Assembly: GCA_035516795.1 (NCBI GenBank)
Contig: DATIZX010000088.1
Location: 1-64,000 of the forward strand
DNA: 64,000 bases
Source: DATJBF01 sp035516795
GTDB taxonomy: Bacteria > Verrucomicrobiota > Verrucomicrobiia > Palsa-1439
Reading direction: 5' to 3'
The notes beneath the pieces are model-generated. The model did no database searches. It was not told the DNA's origin and worked only from the letters and a program-made list of their open reading frames with translations. Shown in pieces: positions 51,452 through 59,648 of this stretch. The first letter of the stretch is position 1. Each line of letters begins with the position of its first letter. The position numbers and the translations under genes were made by a program.

Positions 51452-52165
51452 ATGATGACTGTGGAACGAAGCAAATCTCAACTGTTATCCGCATGGGTTG
51501 TCGTCGTGATATTGTTAAGCCTTTTCGGAACGGCTTGCCGCTCCAGTGAACCCTCCGACGCAGCGCGGATTCATGCCCGGACGTCCCCCGAACTCGTCGC
51601 TTGGCTAGACTGGGAGCAGTTGCCCGAAGACCTCAAGGACCGTGATCCGGCGTTTGTGGGGGACGTGTGCCGTGAACTCGTTGCTCGACGCGAGGTAGAT
51701 TTTCTTCTTGCTTCGTTCAATTCCTCAACCAACGACCTTGTCCGCAAGTGGCTTGTTCGGGACGTGCTGTACCGCATTGACGACCGCAGGATTTACAGTG
51801 AGTTCGCGCGTCACATGGATGACAAGGAGACCGAGGAAAGTTATTGCTACGCTCTCTATCTGGCTGAACGGGGGGATACCGCCGCACTCGCCACACTCAA
51901 CAGGCACTATTTCCAGTACACCGCCGAGGGTGGATCCACGGGATGGATACCTGCGGTCGAGGCTTTCGGTAAGTACAAGTACCGGCCAGCCGCAAGCAAC
52001 CTCGTTGAGTCGATCGAGGCCGCGAACCTGCTTCTTGGGGGTGCCTCTTGCAGCGCCTTGCAGGAGATCTATATAGATTCTCCACGCCACTTCGCTAATC
52101 CGGCAGAAGCTCAAAACTATTTTCTCAAAAGGTTGAGCGAATCGGCAAATGAACCGCACCGGTAA
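51452..52165 (+). CDS. Putative lipoprotein of unknown function
   Basis: The protein has 237 residues from ATG 51452; the next codon but one (51455) is also ATG. The signal peptide LLSAWVVVVILLSLFGTACR ends in a lipobox LFGTAC, which predicts lipid attachment of the cysteine. The mature part is helical with paired helices such as 'DVCRELVARREVDFLLASFN', 'YALYLAERGDTAALATLNRH' and 'WIPAVEAFGKYKYRPAASNL', suggesting HEAT-like repeats. I recognise no family. Upstream sequence to 51220 shows no gene. Confidence 0.72.
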   Translation: MMTVERSKSQLLSAWVVVVILLSLFGTACRSSEPSDAARIHARTSPELVAWLDWEQLPEDLKDRDPAFVGDVCRELVARREVDFLLASFNSSTNDLVRKWLVRDVLYRIDDRRIYSEFARHMDDKETEESYCYALYLAERGDTAALATLNRHYFQYTAEGGSTGWIPAVEAFGKYKYRPAASNLVESIEAANLLLGGASCSALQEIYIDSPRHFANPAEAQNYFLKRLSESANEPHR

Positions 52166-52179
52166 GACAGACACGCTGC

Positions 52180-53667
52180 TCAATACTGCGGCACGTTCGG
52201 ATCGATGCGTTCGGCCCAGGCGTTGATGCCGCCAGCGACGTTCTTGAGCTTTGGATAACCTTGCGAGCGAAGGAACTTCAAGGCGCGGGCACTGCGGCCA
52301 CCCATTTTGCAGTGGAGAACGATGAGTTTGTCCTTGGGCAATTCCTTGAACCGTTGCGGCAGATCGGGCAACGGCAGTTTCACCGAGCCGTCAATCGTTG
52401 AGATCTGGAACTCGTCGGGATTGCGAACGTCCACAAGGATGAAATCTTCCTTGCGATCTCGCATCTGTTTGAGTTGTTCGACGCTGATGTCGTCGGGACC
52501 AAGTCCGTTGTCTTTCTGTTCCACAATAGAATCTCCTGAGGTACCAGCTTCTTCACCGCGGCCAATGCCGCAGAATTGGTTGTAGTCGATCAGCTCTGTG
52601 ATCGTCGGATTCTTGCCACAAACAGGGCAGTTCGGGTCGCGCGGAATCTTGTATTCGCGAAAGCTCATGTCCATCGAGTCAAACCGCAGCAGCCGACCCA
52701 TGAGCGGTTTGCCTTTGCCAATGATGAGCTTGACGGCTTCGTTCGCCTGAATGTTGCCGATGATGCCGCAAATGATCCCGAGCACGCCGCCTTCGGCGCA
52801 ACTTGGCACAAGCCCGGGTGGCGGAGGTTCGGGATACCAGCAACGATAGCAAGGACCACCCAAGTGCGGGGCGAATACACTGGCCATGCCTTCCCAGCGG
52901 AAAATCGAACCGTACACGTTCGGCTTCTTGAGCATCACGCAGGCATCGTTGACCAGATACCGCGTCGGGAAATTGTCCGTACCGTCGATAACCACATCGT
53001 AATCCTTGAGAATGCCGAGTGCGTTTTCGCTGGTCAACTTGACGGGGTAGGGGATGAAATTGAGATTCGGATTGATCGCCTTGAGCTTTTCCTCGGCGCT
53101 CTTGAGTTTGTGTTTGCCCACGTCGCTCGTGAAATGAATGATCTGTCGCTGGAGATTGCTGAAGTCCACCGTGTCGAAGTCAACCATGCCAATCGTGCCA
53201 ACGCCGGCGGCAGTGAGGTACAGCGCCAGAGGCGAGCCGAGTCCGCCCGAGCCGATAAGCAACACCTTCGCAGCCTTGAGCCGCTCTTGGCCTTCCATGC
53301 CGACTTCCGGCAGGATCAGGTGGCGCGAGTATCGCTTGATTTCTTCGTTGGTCAGTTTGGCGCGGTCTTTGATGATGGGATCGAGCTTGGCGAGATTGCC
53401 TCCGGCAATGGACGGCACAATGGAGATTTCGTCACCTTCGCCGACCGGTGCATCATCGCCCTTGGCGCGGATATCCTCGTCGTTCAGGTATACGCGCACG
53501 AAATTGCGGAGCTTGCCGTCCTCCGCATAGAGGTGCTGACGGAGTTGGGCGTATTGCTTGGTAAGATTGTCGAGAACTTCGCTGATCGTTTTGCCGGGAA
53601 CCTGGACGTTCGCCTGATTGTCGGCAAAACGCCGCAATGCCGTAGGAATCGTGACTTTTATCGCCAT
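52180..53667 (-). CDS. MoaD/CysO-like carrier - MoeB/ThiF adenylyltransferase - rhodanese fusion
   Basis: The protein has 495 residues from ATG 53667. Residues 1-90 are a ubiquitin-like MoaD/CysO carrier ending in the di-glycine SIAGG (G89-G90), but the chain continues. Residues about 105-350 are an E1-like ThiF/MoeB domain: 'YSRHLILPEVGMEGQERL', nucleotide loop GSGGLGSPLALYL, 'DGTDNFPTRYLVNDAC', zinc cysteines CYRC and CPVC, and 'SCAEGGVLGIICGIIGN'. Residues about 395-495 are a rhodanese with active-site Cys in VLHCKMGGRSARAL. It should adenylate and sulfurylate a carrier, as MoeZ does for CysO. A JAMM protease, CysM and a sulfurtransferase lie on the same strand upstream, so cysteine synthesis is the likely use. 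The internal Gly-Gly is the oddity. Confidence 0.9.
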   Translation of the reverse strand: MAIKVTIPTALRRFADNQANVQVPGKTISEVLDNLTKQYAQLRQHLYAEDGKLRNFVRVYLNDEDIRAKGDDAPVGEGDEISIVPSIAGGNLAKLDPIIKDRAKLTNEEIKRYSRHLILPEVGMEGQERLKAAKVLLIGSGGLGSPLALYLTAAGVGTIGMVDFDTVDFSNLQRQIIHFTSDVGKHKLKSAEEKLKAINPNLNFIPYPVKLTSENALGILKDYDVVIDGTDNFPTRYLVNDACVMLKKPNVYGSIFRWEGMASVFAPHLGGPCYRCWYPEPPPPGLVPSCAEGGVLGIICGIIGNIQANEAVKLIIGKGKPLMGRLLRFDSMDMSFREYKIPRDPNCPVCGKNPTITELIDYNQFCGIGRGEEAGTSGDSIVEQKDNGLGPDDISVEQLKQMRDRKEDFILVDVRNPDEFQISTIDGSVKLPLPDLPQRFKELPKDKLIVLHCKMGGRSARALKFLRSQGYPKLKNVAGGINAWAERIDPNVPQY

Positions 53668-53878
53668 TTCTATTCTCCAAAACAATTTGGATGTGAATGT
53701 CAACCAGACGGTTTCCAAAGAATCCACTGCAATCCGCGGAGCAGTGTAGCGGATTATTTCGAGATTTCAATAGCCTCTTGGTCAAACCCGTATTCGGCTT
53801 TGGGGTGTATGGCCAGGCTTTTGTGTTGCCTACGAGCGAATGATTTGCTATGCAATACTGGGTCGGGCGCAGGAAGGC

Positions 53879-55402
53879 ATGAAACACATCGGCTTTATCT
53901 GCTTTATTCTTACGGTGGTGGCTGGCGGCGCACGGGGCACCAATCTCTTGGTCTACAACAATGGCGACAGCGGTCCTGGTTCGTTCCGGCAGGCCATTCT
54001 GGATAACAACAATCTCGGCGGCGGCAACACAATCGTCTTCTCCAACATCGTCGCCGGTACGATCACGCTGACGACCGGGGAATTGCTCATCACCAACAAC
54101 GCCACGATCATTGGCCCCGGCGCGGATGTGCTCGCCGTCGACGGCAACGCTGCTGACCGCGTGTTTCATGTAAACAATGGTGTCACCGTCGCGATTTCCG
54201 GTTTAACCATCACCAACGGCAACGTGTCGGGTGTCCGTGGTGGCGGGATCACCTGTGAGAACTCGACACTCACCGTGAGCAATTGCACCATTAGCGGTAA
54301 CAACGCTGAATTCGGCGGCGGAATGTCTATTGATGTTTCCACTGGGACGGTGGCTAACTGCTCAATCAGCGGCAACATGGCGAGTTACGGCGCGGGCATC
54401 TATAATTACTATTCCACCTTGACGGTAAGCAACTGCGCCATTAATGGCAACGCGGGCGGTGCGGGCGGCGGCTTCTACGATTGGGGCTACTCGGGCAGCG
54501 CGGCGCTCACAGTGATTGCCAGCACCCTCAGTAGCAACTCGGCAACGGCGACGGGGGGCGGTATCTTCAACAACGGCCAATATGGCGACGCGACCCTGAC
54601 AATTATCGCCAGCACCTTGGTTGATAACTCAGCGAGTTACCAAGGTGGCGGTATCTACAACTTCACTTGTGCTCCCGGGAGCGCAACACTGACGGTGGTC
54701 GCCTGCACTTTTAGCGGCAATTCGGCCACCCATGGCGGGGGCATTCGAAACGACGCGTACAGTTGCCCCTTTTTCCGCAGCACCATCGACGGTGACTCGG
54801 ATATCCGTACCAGTACCGCTAGCGGCGCGACGCTGGAGATTGGCGACACCATTCTAAACGCGGGTGCTTTGGGGGAGAACATCGAGAGTCTTTCAGGCAC
54901 GGTTATTTCAGATGGATACAACCTGAGCAGTGATGGTGCGGGAGGCTACTTGACTGCGGTGACTGATCAGATCAACACCGATCCCAAGCTTGGCCCGCTG
55001 GCGGATAATGGAGGATCAACAAAAACGATGGCGTTGTTCGTCGGCAGTCCGGCGATTGATGCTGGCAACAGCTTCGGCCTCGGCACAGACCAGCGAGGAA
55101 AGCCGCGATATGATAATCCAAACGTCGCCAACGCCACCGGTGGCGATGGCGCGGACATCGGCGCTTACGAAGGTTCAGAATTGCGTATCGTCAATGTCCA
55201 GAAGACCGGCAATCATTTGCAGTTGGATTTCATCAACTGGCTCGGCACGAATTACGAAGTTCAAAGTCGGTCGGATATGGTGACCGGCTCGTGGGATTCA
55301 CTCGGCTTCACCAATGCCGGCAACGGCGGTATCGCCACGATCGTTGTCAGTAACGCCTTCGGCCAGTCGCAACAGTTCTATCGAATCCACCCGGTACAGT
55401 AA
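53879..55402 (+). CDS. Secreted right-handed beta-helix protein (choice-of-anchor Q)
   Basis: The protein has 507 residues from ATG 53879, directly after AGGAAGG. The signal peptide is IGFICFILTVVAGGARG. The body is a parallel beta-helix with repeated 'NCTISGN', 'NCSISGN', 'NCAINGN' turns and GGG-I/F motifs, like Pmp-type surface proteins. The C-terminal part has the choice-of-anchor Q signature: 'DPKLGPLADNGGSTKTMALF', 'GSPAIDAGN', 'DQRGKPR' and 'GADIGAYEG'. A final domain of about 75 residues (LQLDFINWLGTNYEVQSRSD) recalls the C-terminal beta domain common in Verrucomicrobia secreted proteins. It lies on the opposite strand inside the sulfur-carrier locus and has no evident link to it. Confidence 0.87.
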   Translation: MKHIGFICFILTVVAGGARGTNLLVYNNGDSGPGSFRQAILDNNNLGGGNTIVFSNIVAGTITLTTGELLITNNATIIGPGADVLAVDGNAADRVFHVNNGVTVAISGLTITNGNVSGVRGGGITCENSTLTVSNCTISGNNAEFGGGMSIDVSTGTVANCSISGNMASYGAGIYNYYSTLTVSNCAINGNAGGAGGGFYDWGYSGSAALTVIASTLSSNSATATGGGIFNNGQYGDATLTIIASTLVDNSASYQGGGIYNFTCAPGSATLTVVACTFSGNSATHGGGIRNDAYSCPFFRSTIDGDSDIRTSTASGATLEIGDTILNAGALGENIESLSGTVISDGYNLSSDGAGGYLTAVTDQINTDPKLGPLADNGGSTKTMALFVGSPAIDAGNSFGLGTDQRGKPRYDNPNVANATGGDGADIGAYEGSELRIVNVQKTGNHLQLDFINWLGTNYEVQSRSDMVTGSWDSLGFTNAGNGGIATIVVSNAFGQSQQFYRIHPVQ

Positions 55403-55408
55403 CGGCGA

Positions 55409-55840
55409 TTATTCATCGGCGATTTCAACAGTCTCTTGGTCGAACATCGACCGATTTTCACGGAGCAACCATGAGTTCGATTCCGCAGCCTTACCCTTCA
55501 CTATCGAGACGATGAGATAGGAAAAGTTTGGCCATGCATGATCCAGATCGAATTGGGATGGTCGCGCTGCCACGTCGGGATGCGAATGGTAAATGCCGAG
55601 GACTTGGAGCCCGCGCTTATCGGCATCGCGTTCGATCTTGATATAGGCGAGGGGATCGATGAGATAGCGGTTGCGCGCACTTTCGGTGCCGCTACTGGGC
55701 TGGCCGGTGCGCTGATTATCGACCGACACAATCTCCGTGACCACGCCACTCTTGCCGAGCATCACACCGCAGCTTTCATTGGGATAACCCGATTCGAGAT
55801 GCCGATGGATTTGGTCGAGAAGTTTACGTGAGATTTTCAT
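55409..55840 (-). CDS. mec: JAMM/MPN+ metalloprotease (Mec-like)
   Basis: The 143-residue protein carries the complete JAMM motif: E22 in YPNESCGVMLG, then H85-S-H87-P and S95-x2-D98 in YHSHPDVAARPSQFDLD. In M. tuberculosis, Mec+ releases cysteine from the CysO-cysteine adduct made by CysM. Here cysM is the next gene upstream on the same strand and the fused carrier/E1 gene lies downstream, so the same chemistry is very likely. An additional role in cutting after the internal Gly-Gly of the fused carrier is inferred. The start at 55840 is directly followed by the conserved N-terminus. Confidence 0.88.
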   Translation of the reverse strand: MKISRKLLDQIHRHLESGYPNESCGVMLGKSGVVTEIVSVDNQRTGQPSSGTESARNRYLIDPLAYIKIERDADKRGLQVLGIYHSHPDVAARPSQFDLDHAWPNFSYLIVSIVKGKAAESNSWLLRENRSMFDQETVEIADE

Positions 55841-55983
55841 ACGGCACTAAATTCGAACACCGAAGCACGAAGCTCGAAACGATTTCGAAATTCGAATCGG
55901 CGAATGTTCCAAGTAGAAGCAGTGCTGTCTCGGGGTGAGGGTTTCATTCATCCGGATTTGTTTCGGATTTCGGATTGTTCCTC
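55841..55983. repeat. TTCG-periodic repeat spacer
   Basis: The 143-bp gap between cysM and mec contains runs such as CGAAACGATTTCGAAATTCG (about 55876-55895) and GTTTCGGATTTCGGATTG near 55965. It resembles the TTCG-rich tract at 104-335. No gene is seen. Confidence 0.5.
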
Positions 55984-56922
55984 CTACTTCTTTTCCCAGA
56001 ATTTCTCACTCTGATAGCGCGCGCCGCCGTCGGGGCAAATCGCGACAATGATGCCTCGGTCGATGGTCGTCGCGAGTTTCATCGCGGCACAGACGGCGGC
56101 ACCGGCGCTGATGCCGACGTACAGTCCTTCTTCGCGAGTGAGGCGCACGGCCATTTCCTGCGCGGCTTCGGTCGCGATGCCAATGGTTTGATCGGCAAAC
56201 TTTGGATCGAAAAGAGCGGGGACATGGGAAGCAGTTTCCAGGTGCTTGAGGCCTTCCAGTCCATGGAACGGTCCTTCGGGTTGCATGGCTATCAGTTGGA
56301 TCTGGGGATTGAATTCGCGCAATCGTTTGCCGGTGCCCATCAAGGTGCCGCTCGTGCCGAGTCCGGCAATAAAATGCGTAATCTCGCCCTTGGTCTGTTC
56401 GATAATCTCCACGGCGGTCGTCTCGTAGTGCGCCCGCGGATTTTCCGGGTTCCCATATTGGTCCGGATAGAAATAGAGATCGGGATGATCCTTGTATAGG
56501 CGTTGCGTGGCGAAAAACGCGCCGTCACTGCCTTCCGCGGGATCGGTCAGCATCAACTCGGCACCGTAGGCGACGAGCAGTTTCTTGCGTTCGACACTGG
56601 CATTCGAGGGCATGAGCAATTTTACGTGGTAACCCCGTCGTGCGCCGATCATGGCGTACGCGATACCCGTGTTGCCGCTGGTAGCATCCAGGATTGTCTT
56701 TTCCTTCGTCATCTGACCCGAGACCTCCGCGGCCCGAATCATCCGGTAAGCAGGCCGGTCCTTGACGGACCCTCCCGGATTGAGCCACTCCGCTTTGAGG
56801 AGGATTTGAACCCGGGGAAATCCTGCGCCAATTCGCACCAAAGGTATCAAGGGCGTGTGGCCGATGGCGCGCAGTAAGGAATCGGGGTCGTCTTGAGGAA
56901 GAAGCGAGACAGGCGAACTCAT
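55984..56922 (-). CDS. cysM: Cysteine synthase, CysM-like
   Basis: The protein has 312 residues from ATG 56922, with GAGG at good spacing; a GTG 9 nt upstream is part of that site. It is a fold-type II PLP enzyme with the Schiff-base lysine K54 in NPGGSVKDRPAYRM, the substrate loop ATSGNTGIAYAMIG and the phosphate-binding GLGTSGTLMGTGKRL. In the CysO-dependent route CysM takes O-phosphoserine and thiocarboxylated carrier. The neighbouring JAMM protease and carrier-E1 fusion favour this over ordinary sulfide-dependent CysK. Related cystathionine beta-synthases cannot be fully excluded by sequence alone. Confidence 0.88.
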   Translation of the reverse strand: MSSPVSLLPQDDPDSLLRAIGHTPLIPLVRIGAGFPRVQILLKAEWLNPGGSVKDRPAYRMIRAAEVSGQMTKEKTILDATSGNTGIAYAMIGARRGYHVKLLMPSNASVERKKLLVAYGAELMLTDPAEGSDGAFFATQRLYKDHPDLYFYPDQYGNPENPRAHYETTAVEIIEQTKGEITHFIAGLGTSGTLMGTGKRLREFNPQIQLIAMQPEGPFHGLEGLKHLETASHVPALFDPKFADQTIGIATEAAQEMAVRLTREEGLYVGISAGAAVCAAMKLATTIDRGIIVAICPDGGARYQSEKFWEKK

Positions 56923-56991
56923 GAAAAACACCTCGAACCACAGAGATACAGATGTCTCAGAAGAACTCTGCGTCCTTCTGTATCTGTGTGG

Positions 56992-57849
56992 TTAAACAGG
57001 CCGATCTCCCTTCGCAATCGGCGCGTTGACAAGATTGCCCCATTCTGTCCAGGAACCGTCGTAGTTCTTCACGCTGGGGTAACCCAGCAGATACTTTAGG
57101 ACAAACCATGAATGGGCTGAACGTTCGCCGATGCGGCAATACGCAATGGTGTTATCGTACGGGGTCACACCCCGGTCGCGATACACCTCCAAGAGTGCGT
57201 CATGCTCTTTGAACGTGCCGTCTTCGTTGACGGCGAGCGCCCACGGCACATTGTGCGCCGTTGGAATATGGCCGCCGCGTTGCGCTGTCTCATTCATTCC
57301 CGGCGGGGCGATGACTTTGCCGCTGTACTCGTCGGAGGAACGCACATCCACAAGGTTGAACTTGCTTTCCTTGATCGCCGCCATGACATCTTCTCGAAAC
57401 GCACGTAACGACGTGTCAGGATCGGAAGCAACATACGGGGTGGGAGAATACTTGGGCACCTTTTTGGTGAACGGCCGGTTCTGAGCCTGCCAAAGTTTGC
57501 GTCCGCCATTCATGATACAGGCGTTTTTATGGCCGTAGAGTTTCATTTGCCAAAACGCATAGCAGGCAAACCAATTGTTGTTGTCGCCATACAACACCAC
57601 GGTCGTTTCTTTTCGAATCCCCGACGCGGTCATGAGTTTGGCGAATTCTGCCTTGGTGAGAACGTCGCGACGAATGTTATCGCAGAGTTGACTCTGCCAA
57701 TTCCAGCCGACGGCGCCCGGAATATGCCCCTGCTCGTAGGCGGAAGTGTCCACATCAACTTCCACCAGCCGCATGTTCTTGTCAGCTTTATGCTTATCGA
57801 CCCAGTCGGTCGAGACGAGAACCTCTGGATGAGCATATGTCTTCGTCAT
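56992..57849 (-). CDS. Two-domain thiosulfate sulfurtransferase (rhodanese)
   Basis: The protein has 285 residues from ATG 57849 (GGAG 8 nt upstream). It has two rhodanese domains: an inactive N-terminal one ('DVDTSAYEQGHIPGAVGWNW', 'VLYGDNNNWFACYAFWQMKL') and a C-terminal one with the active-site cysteine in IAYCRIGERSAHSWF. The CRIGERS loop is that of CysA/SseA-type sulfurtransferases. It lies 69 bp upstream of cysM on the same strand and probably delivers sulfane sulfur to the carrier pathway. No symbol is given because the choice between thiosulfate and 3-mercaptopyruvate as donor cannot be made. Confidence 0.88.
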   Translation of the reverse strand: MTKTYAHPEVLVSTDWVDKHKADKNMRLVEVDVDTSAYEQGHIPGAVGWNWQSQLCDNIRRDVLTKAEFAKLMTASGIRKETTVVLYGDNNNWFACYAFWQMKLYGHKNACIMNGGRKLWQAQNRPFTKKVPKYSPTPYVASDPDTSLRAFREDVMAAIKESKFNLVDVRSSDEYSGKVIAPPGMNETAQRGGHIPTAHNVPWALAVNEDGTFKEHDALLEVYRDRGVTPYDNTIAYCRIGERSAHSWFVLKYLLGYPSVKNYDGSWTEWGNLVNAPIAKGDRPV

Positions 57850-58025
57850 GGATGAATCTCCTGATTTGTGCTTTGCCAGCCAACGTAAGAAATTCCCAAT
57901 TGAACGCCTGCCGCCGCGAAGTATACCACATCGCACATTGACGGCAATCACCGTTTACGACCAGCAGTACCGGGATAATTGAGGCAGTTGGAAGTATTGA
58001 AGAGAGTTGAGAGCGCAGCCAAAGC

Positions 58026-58101
58026 TGGTGGAGATGAGGGGATTCGAACCCCTGACCTCCTCGTTGCGAACGAGGCGCTCTCCCAACTGAGCTACATCCC
58101 C
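58026..58101 (-). tRNA. tRNA-Ala (anticodon CGC)
   Basis: The 76-nt gene on the minus strand starts GGGGATGTAGCTCAG and ends TCATCTCCACCA with an encoded CCA. The acceptor stem has the G3-U70 pair that identifies alanine tRNA. The anticodon stem is CCTCG/CGAGG with loop TTCGCAA, giving anticodon CGC. The T arm reads CAGGGGTTCGAATCCCCTC with the invariant TTCGA. It lies between the sulfurtransferase and small plus-strand genes. Confidence 0.95.
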
Positions 58102-58196
58102 AACCCGAACGCACCTTTCCAAAAATAGTCCCTTGCGTCAAGCACCCAAACCGGGTCTTCGCAAACCGTGGCACAAGCCCTGCTAAAACAGTCGGC

Positions 58197-58379
58197 ATGA
58201 AACGCAACGCGACGAAAACTGGCCGCAAAGAACCCCCAACACTCGGGGAATTGATCTCCACTGTCAATGAATTGACACGCGACGAACAGCTTGGCGCGTT
58301 CATCGTGGCGGATCTGATCAACTCACGTAAGGTGCGTCTGGAAGGGGAGTTCGAAGGCCGCCGCGTCCTGTTTAGTTAG
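58197..58379 (+). CDS. Small protein of unknown function
   Basis: This 60-residue basic protein starts MKRNATKTGRKEPPTLGELI and ends EGEFEGRRVLFS. A helical middle (STVNELTRDEQLGAFIVADL) looks protein-like. There is no clear Shine-Dalgarno and no recognised family. It follows the tRNA gene at a distance of 95 bp. A hairpin with a T run lies 70 bp after its stop and could terminate it. Confidence 0.45.
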   Translation: MKRNATKTGRKEPPTLGELISTVNELTRDEQLGAFIVADLINSRKVRLEGEFEGRRVLFS

Positions 58380-58449
58380 TTCGGAGCTGTACGGTGGTCG
58401 GGCAGCGGGTTGGTCCGCCTGGTCTGCTCTGAGAAAAATCTGCCCTTTC

Positions 58450-58493
58450 ATGCTCATTTTTGCCACACTGGCGCAAAAATGAGCATCTTTTTT
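58450..58493 (+). terminator. Terminator-like hairpin overlapping the btpA-like start codon
   Basis: Perfect 14-bp arms ATGCTCATTTTTGC (58450-58463) and GCAAAAATGAGCAT (58473-58486) enclose a 9-nt loop, followed by C and six T (58488-58493). This is the form of an intrinsic terminator, though the stem is not very G+C-rich. The right arm contains the ATG (58479-58481) of the downstream gene, so in mRNA the start codon would be paired. It can be a terminator for the 58197 gene, an attenuator, or both. Confidence 0.6.
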
Positions 58494-59282
58494 CGTGATC
58501 GACACAAAGTTGTCATTGGCGTGGTTCATCTTCCGCCTCTGCCCGGTTCGCCGCGATGGGGTGGTAACCTTCGATTCACTGTCGACCATGCGGTCGCTGA
58601 TGCCAGGGCTTACGCACGTGGCGGCGTCGACGCAGTAATCATCGAAAACTTTGGAGACGCGCCATTCGCCAAAAGCAATGTCGGTCCCGAAACTGTGGCG
58701 GCCATGGCCGTCGCGGGTTCTGCCATCCGTGCGACGGTTAGTATTCCCATCGGTTTCAATGTTCTGCGCAATGACGCCCATTCCGCCCTCGCCTTGTGCG
58801 CTGCGTGCGGCGGAAGTTTTGTGCGCGTCAACGTCCATTCCGGGGCGATGCTGACGGACCAGGGCATCATCGAAGGCGACGCGTTTAACACGGTTCGCTA
58901 TCGGCAACGGATTTGCCCGGAAGCGCTCTTGTTTGCGGATATCCACGTCAAACACGCCGTGCCACTTGGCGACTTCGCCATTGAAGACTCGGCGCACGAT
59001 ACGCTCGATCGCGGCGCTGCCGACGCCCTGATTATCTCTGGCACAGGCACCGGCGTGGCGGCGGACATAGCTGATGTTCAACGGGTCCGACACGCTTGTC
59101 CCAAGGCGAAAATCCTGATCGGCAGCGGGATTACAGTTGAAAACGCGGCTGAGTTTCTGCAATTCGCGGACGGGGTCATCGTTGGCACTTCTCTGAAGGT
59201 TGCGGGCAAGCTCTTCAACCCTGTCGACTTCCGGCGCGTGGCTGCTCTCGTCAAGAAGGTGCGCGGGCGCTCTCGTTCGTAG
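58479..59282 (+). CDS. BtpA/SgcQ-family TIM-barrel protein
   Basis: The protein has 267 residues from ATG 58479. Family motifs are 'VVIGVVHLPPLPGSPRW' at the N-terminus, 'GGVDAVIIENFGDAPF', 'VSIPIGFNVLRNDAHSALAL', 'LLFADIHVKHAVPLGD' and 'ADALIISGTGTGVAADIADV'. BtpA is needed for stable photosystem I in cyanobacteria; relatives such as SgcQ lie in sugar-catabolic operons, and the enzymatic role is unsettled. The phosphate-binding GSGITVENAAEFL and GVIVGTSLK loops suggest a phosphorylated ligand. The start codon lies in a hairpin that could control translation. Confidence 0.87.
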   Translation: MSIFFRDRHKVVIGVVHLPPLPGSPRWGGNLRFTVDHAVADARAYARGGVDAVIIENFGDAPFAKSNVGPETVAAMAVAGSAIRATVSIPIGFNVLRNDAHSALALCAACGGSFVRVNVHSGAMLTDQGIIEGDAFNTVRYRQRICPEALLFADIHVKHAVPLGDFAIEDSAHDTLDRGAADALIISGTGTGVAADIADVQRVRHACPKAKILIGSGITVENAAEFLQFADGVIVGTSLKVAGKLFNPVDFRRVAALVKKVRGRSRS

Positions 59283-59308
59283 CAGGATGTGCCCCGCGTC
59301 TCAGCCGG

Positions 59309-59626
59309 TTATTTGCCGGAAGCTTTTTTCCGCAGCTTGGCGGCAAAGTCCTCACTCATGAATTGACTGCGGAACAGCTCCTGCCGGTAGCGTTTGGAAG
59401 CGCGCCGCACCAAGAGCACGTCCCAAAGAGCGATCAGGATGGCGGCAATGGTCAGGAGCAGGCACCAACTCCAATAGATAAGGAATCGTGGGCCATGCAG
59501 TCGATCCGCAAGAACTGTCGAGCCGAGGACGACCATCACGGCGCAGGAGGACAGCACCACGGCACCCACATACCGCAAAATGCGCTGGGCATGAGAGAGC
59601 CGGAGTTTCTCGGGATTGGCGGTCAT
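59309..59626 (-). CDS. Small inner-membrane protein of unknown function
   Basis: The 105-residue protein has two hydrophobic helices (YVGAVVLSSCAVMVVLGSTV and IYWSWCLLLTIAAILIALWD) separated by a short charged loop, and a basic helical C-terminal tail. No family is recognised. It lies 22 bp downstream of the ABC ATPase gene on the same strand, so it is probably in the same transcript. It converges with the BtpA-family gene. Confidence 0.65.
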   Translation of the reverse strand: MTANPEKLRLSHAQRILRYVGAVVLSSCAVMVVLGSTVLADRLHGPRFLIYWSWCLLLTIAAILIALWDVLLVRRASKRYRQELFRSQFMSEDFAAKLRKKASGK

Positions 59627-59648
59627 GACGCCTGCTGGTCCCGAGCAC

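Noticed and set aside
52576..54006. A 476-codon open frame on the plus strand
   Set aside because: It is antisense to the MoaD-MoeB-rhodanese gene, whose domains and motifs are unmistakable; the antisense product has a skewed, unstructured composition.
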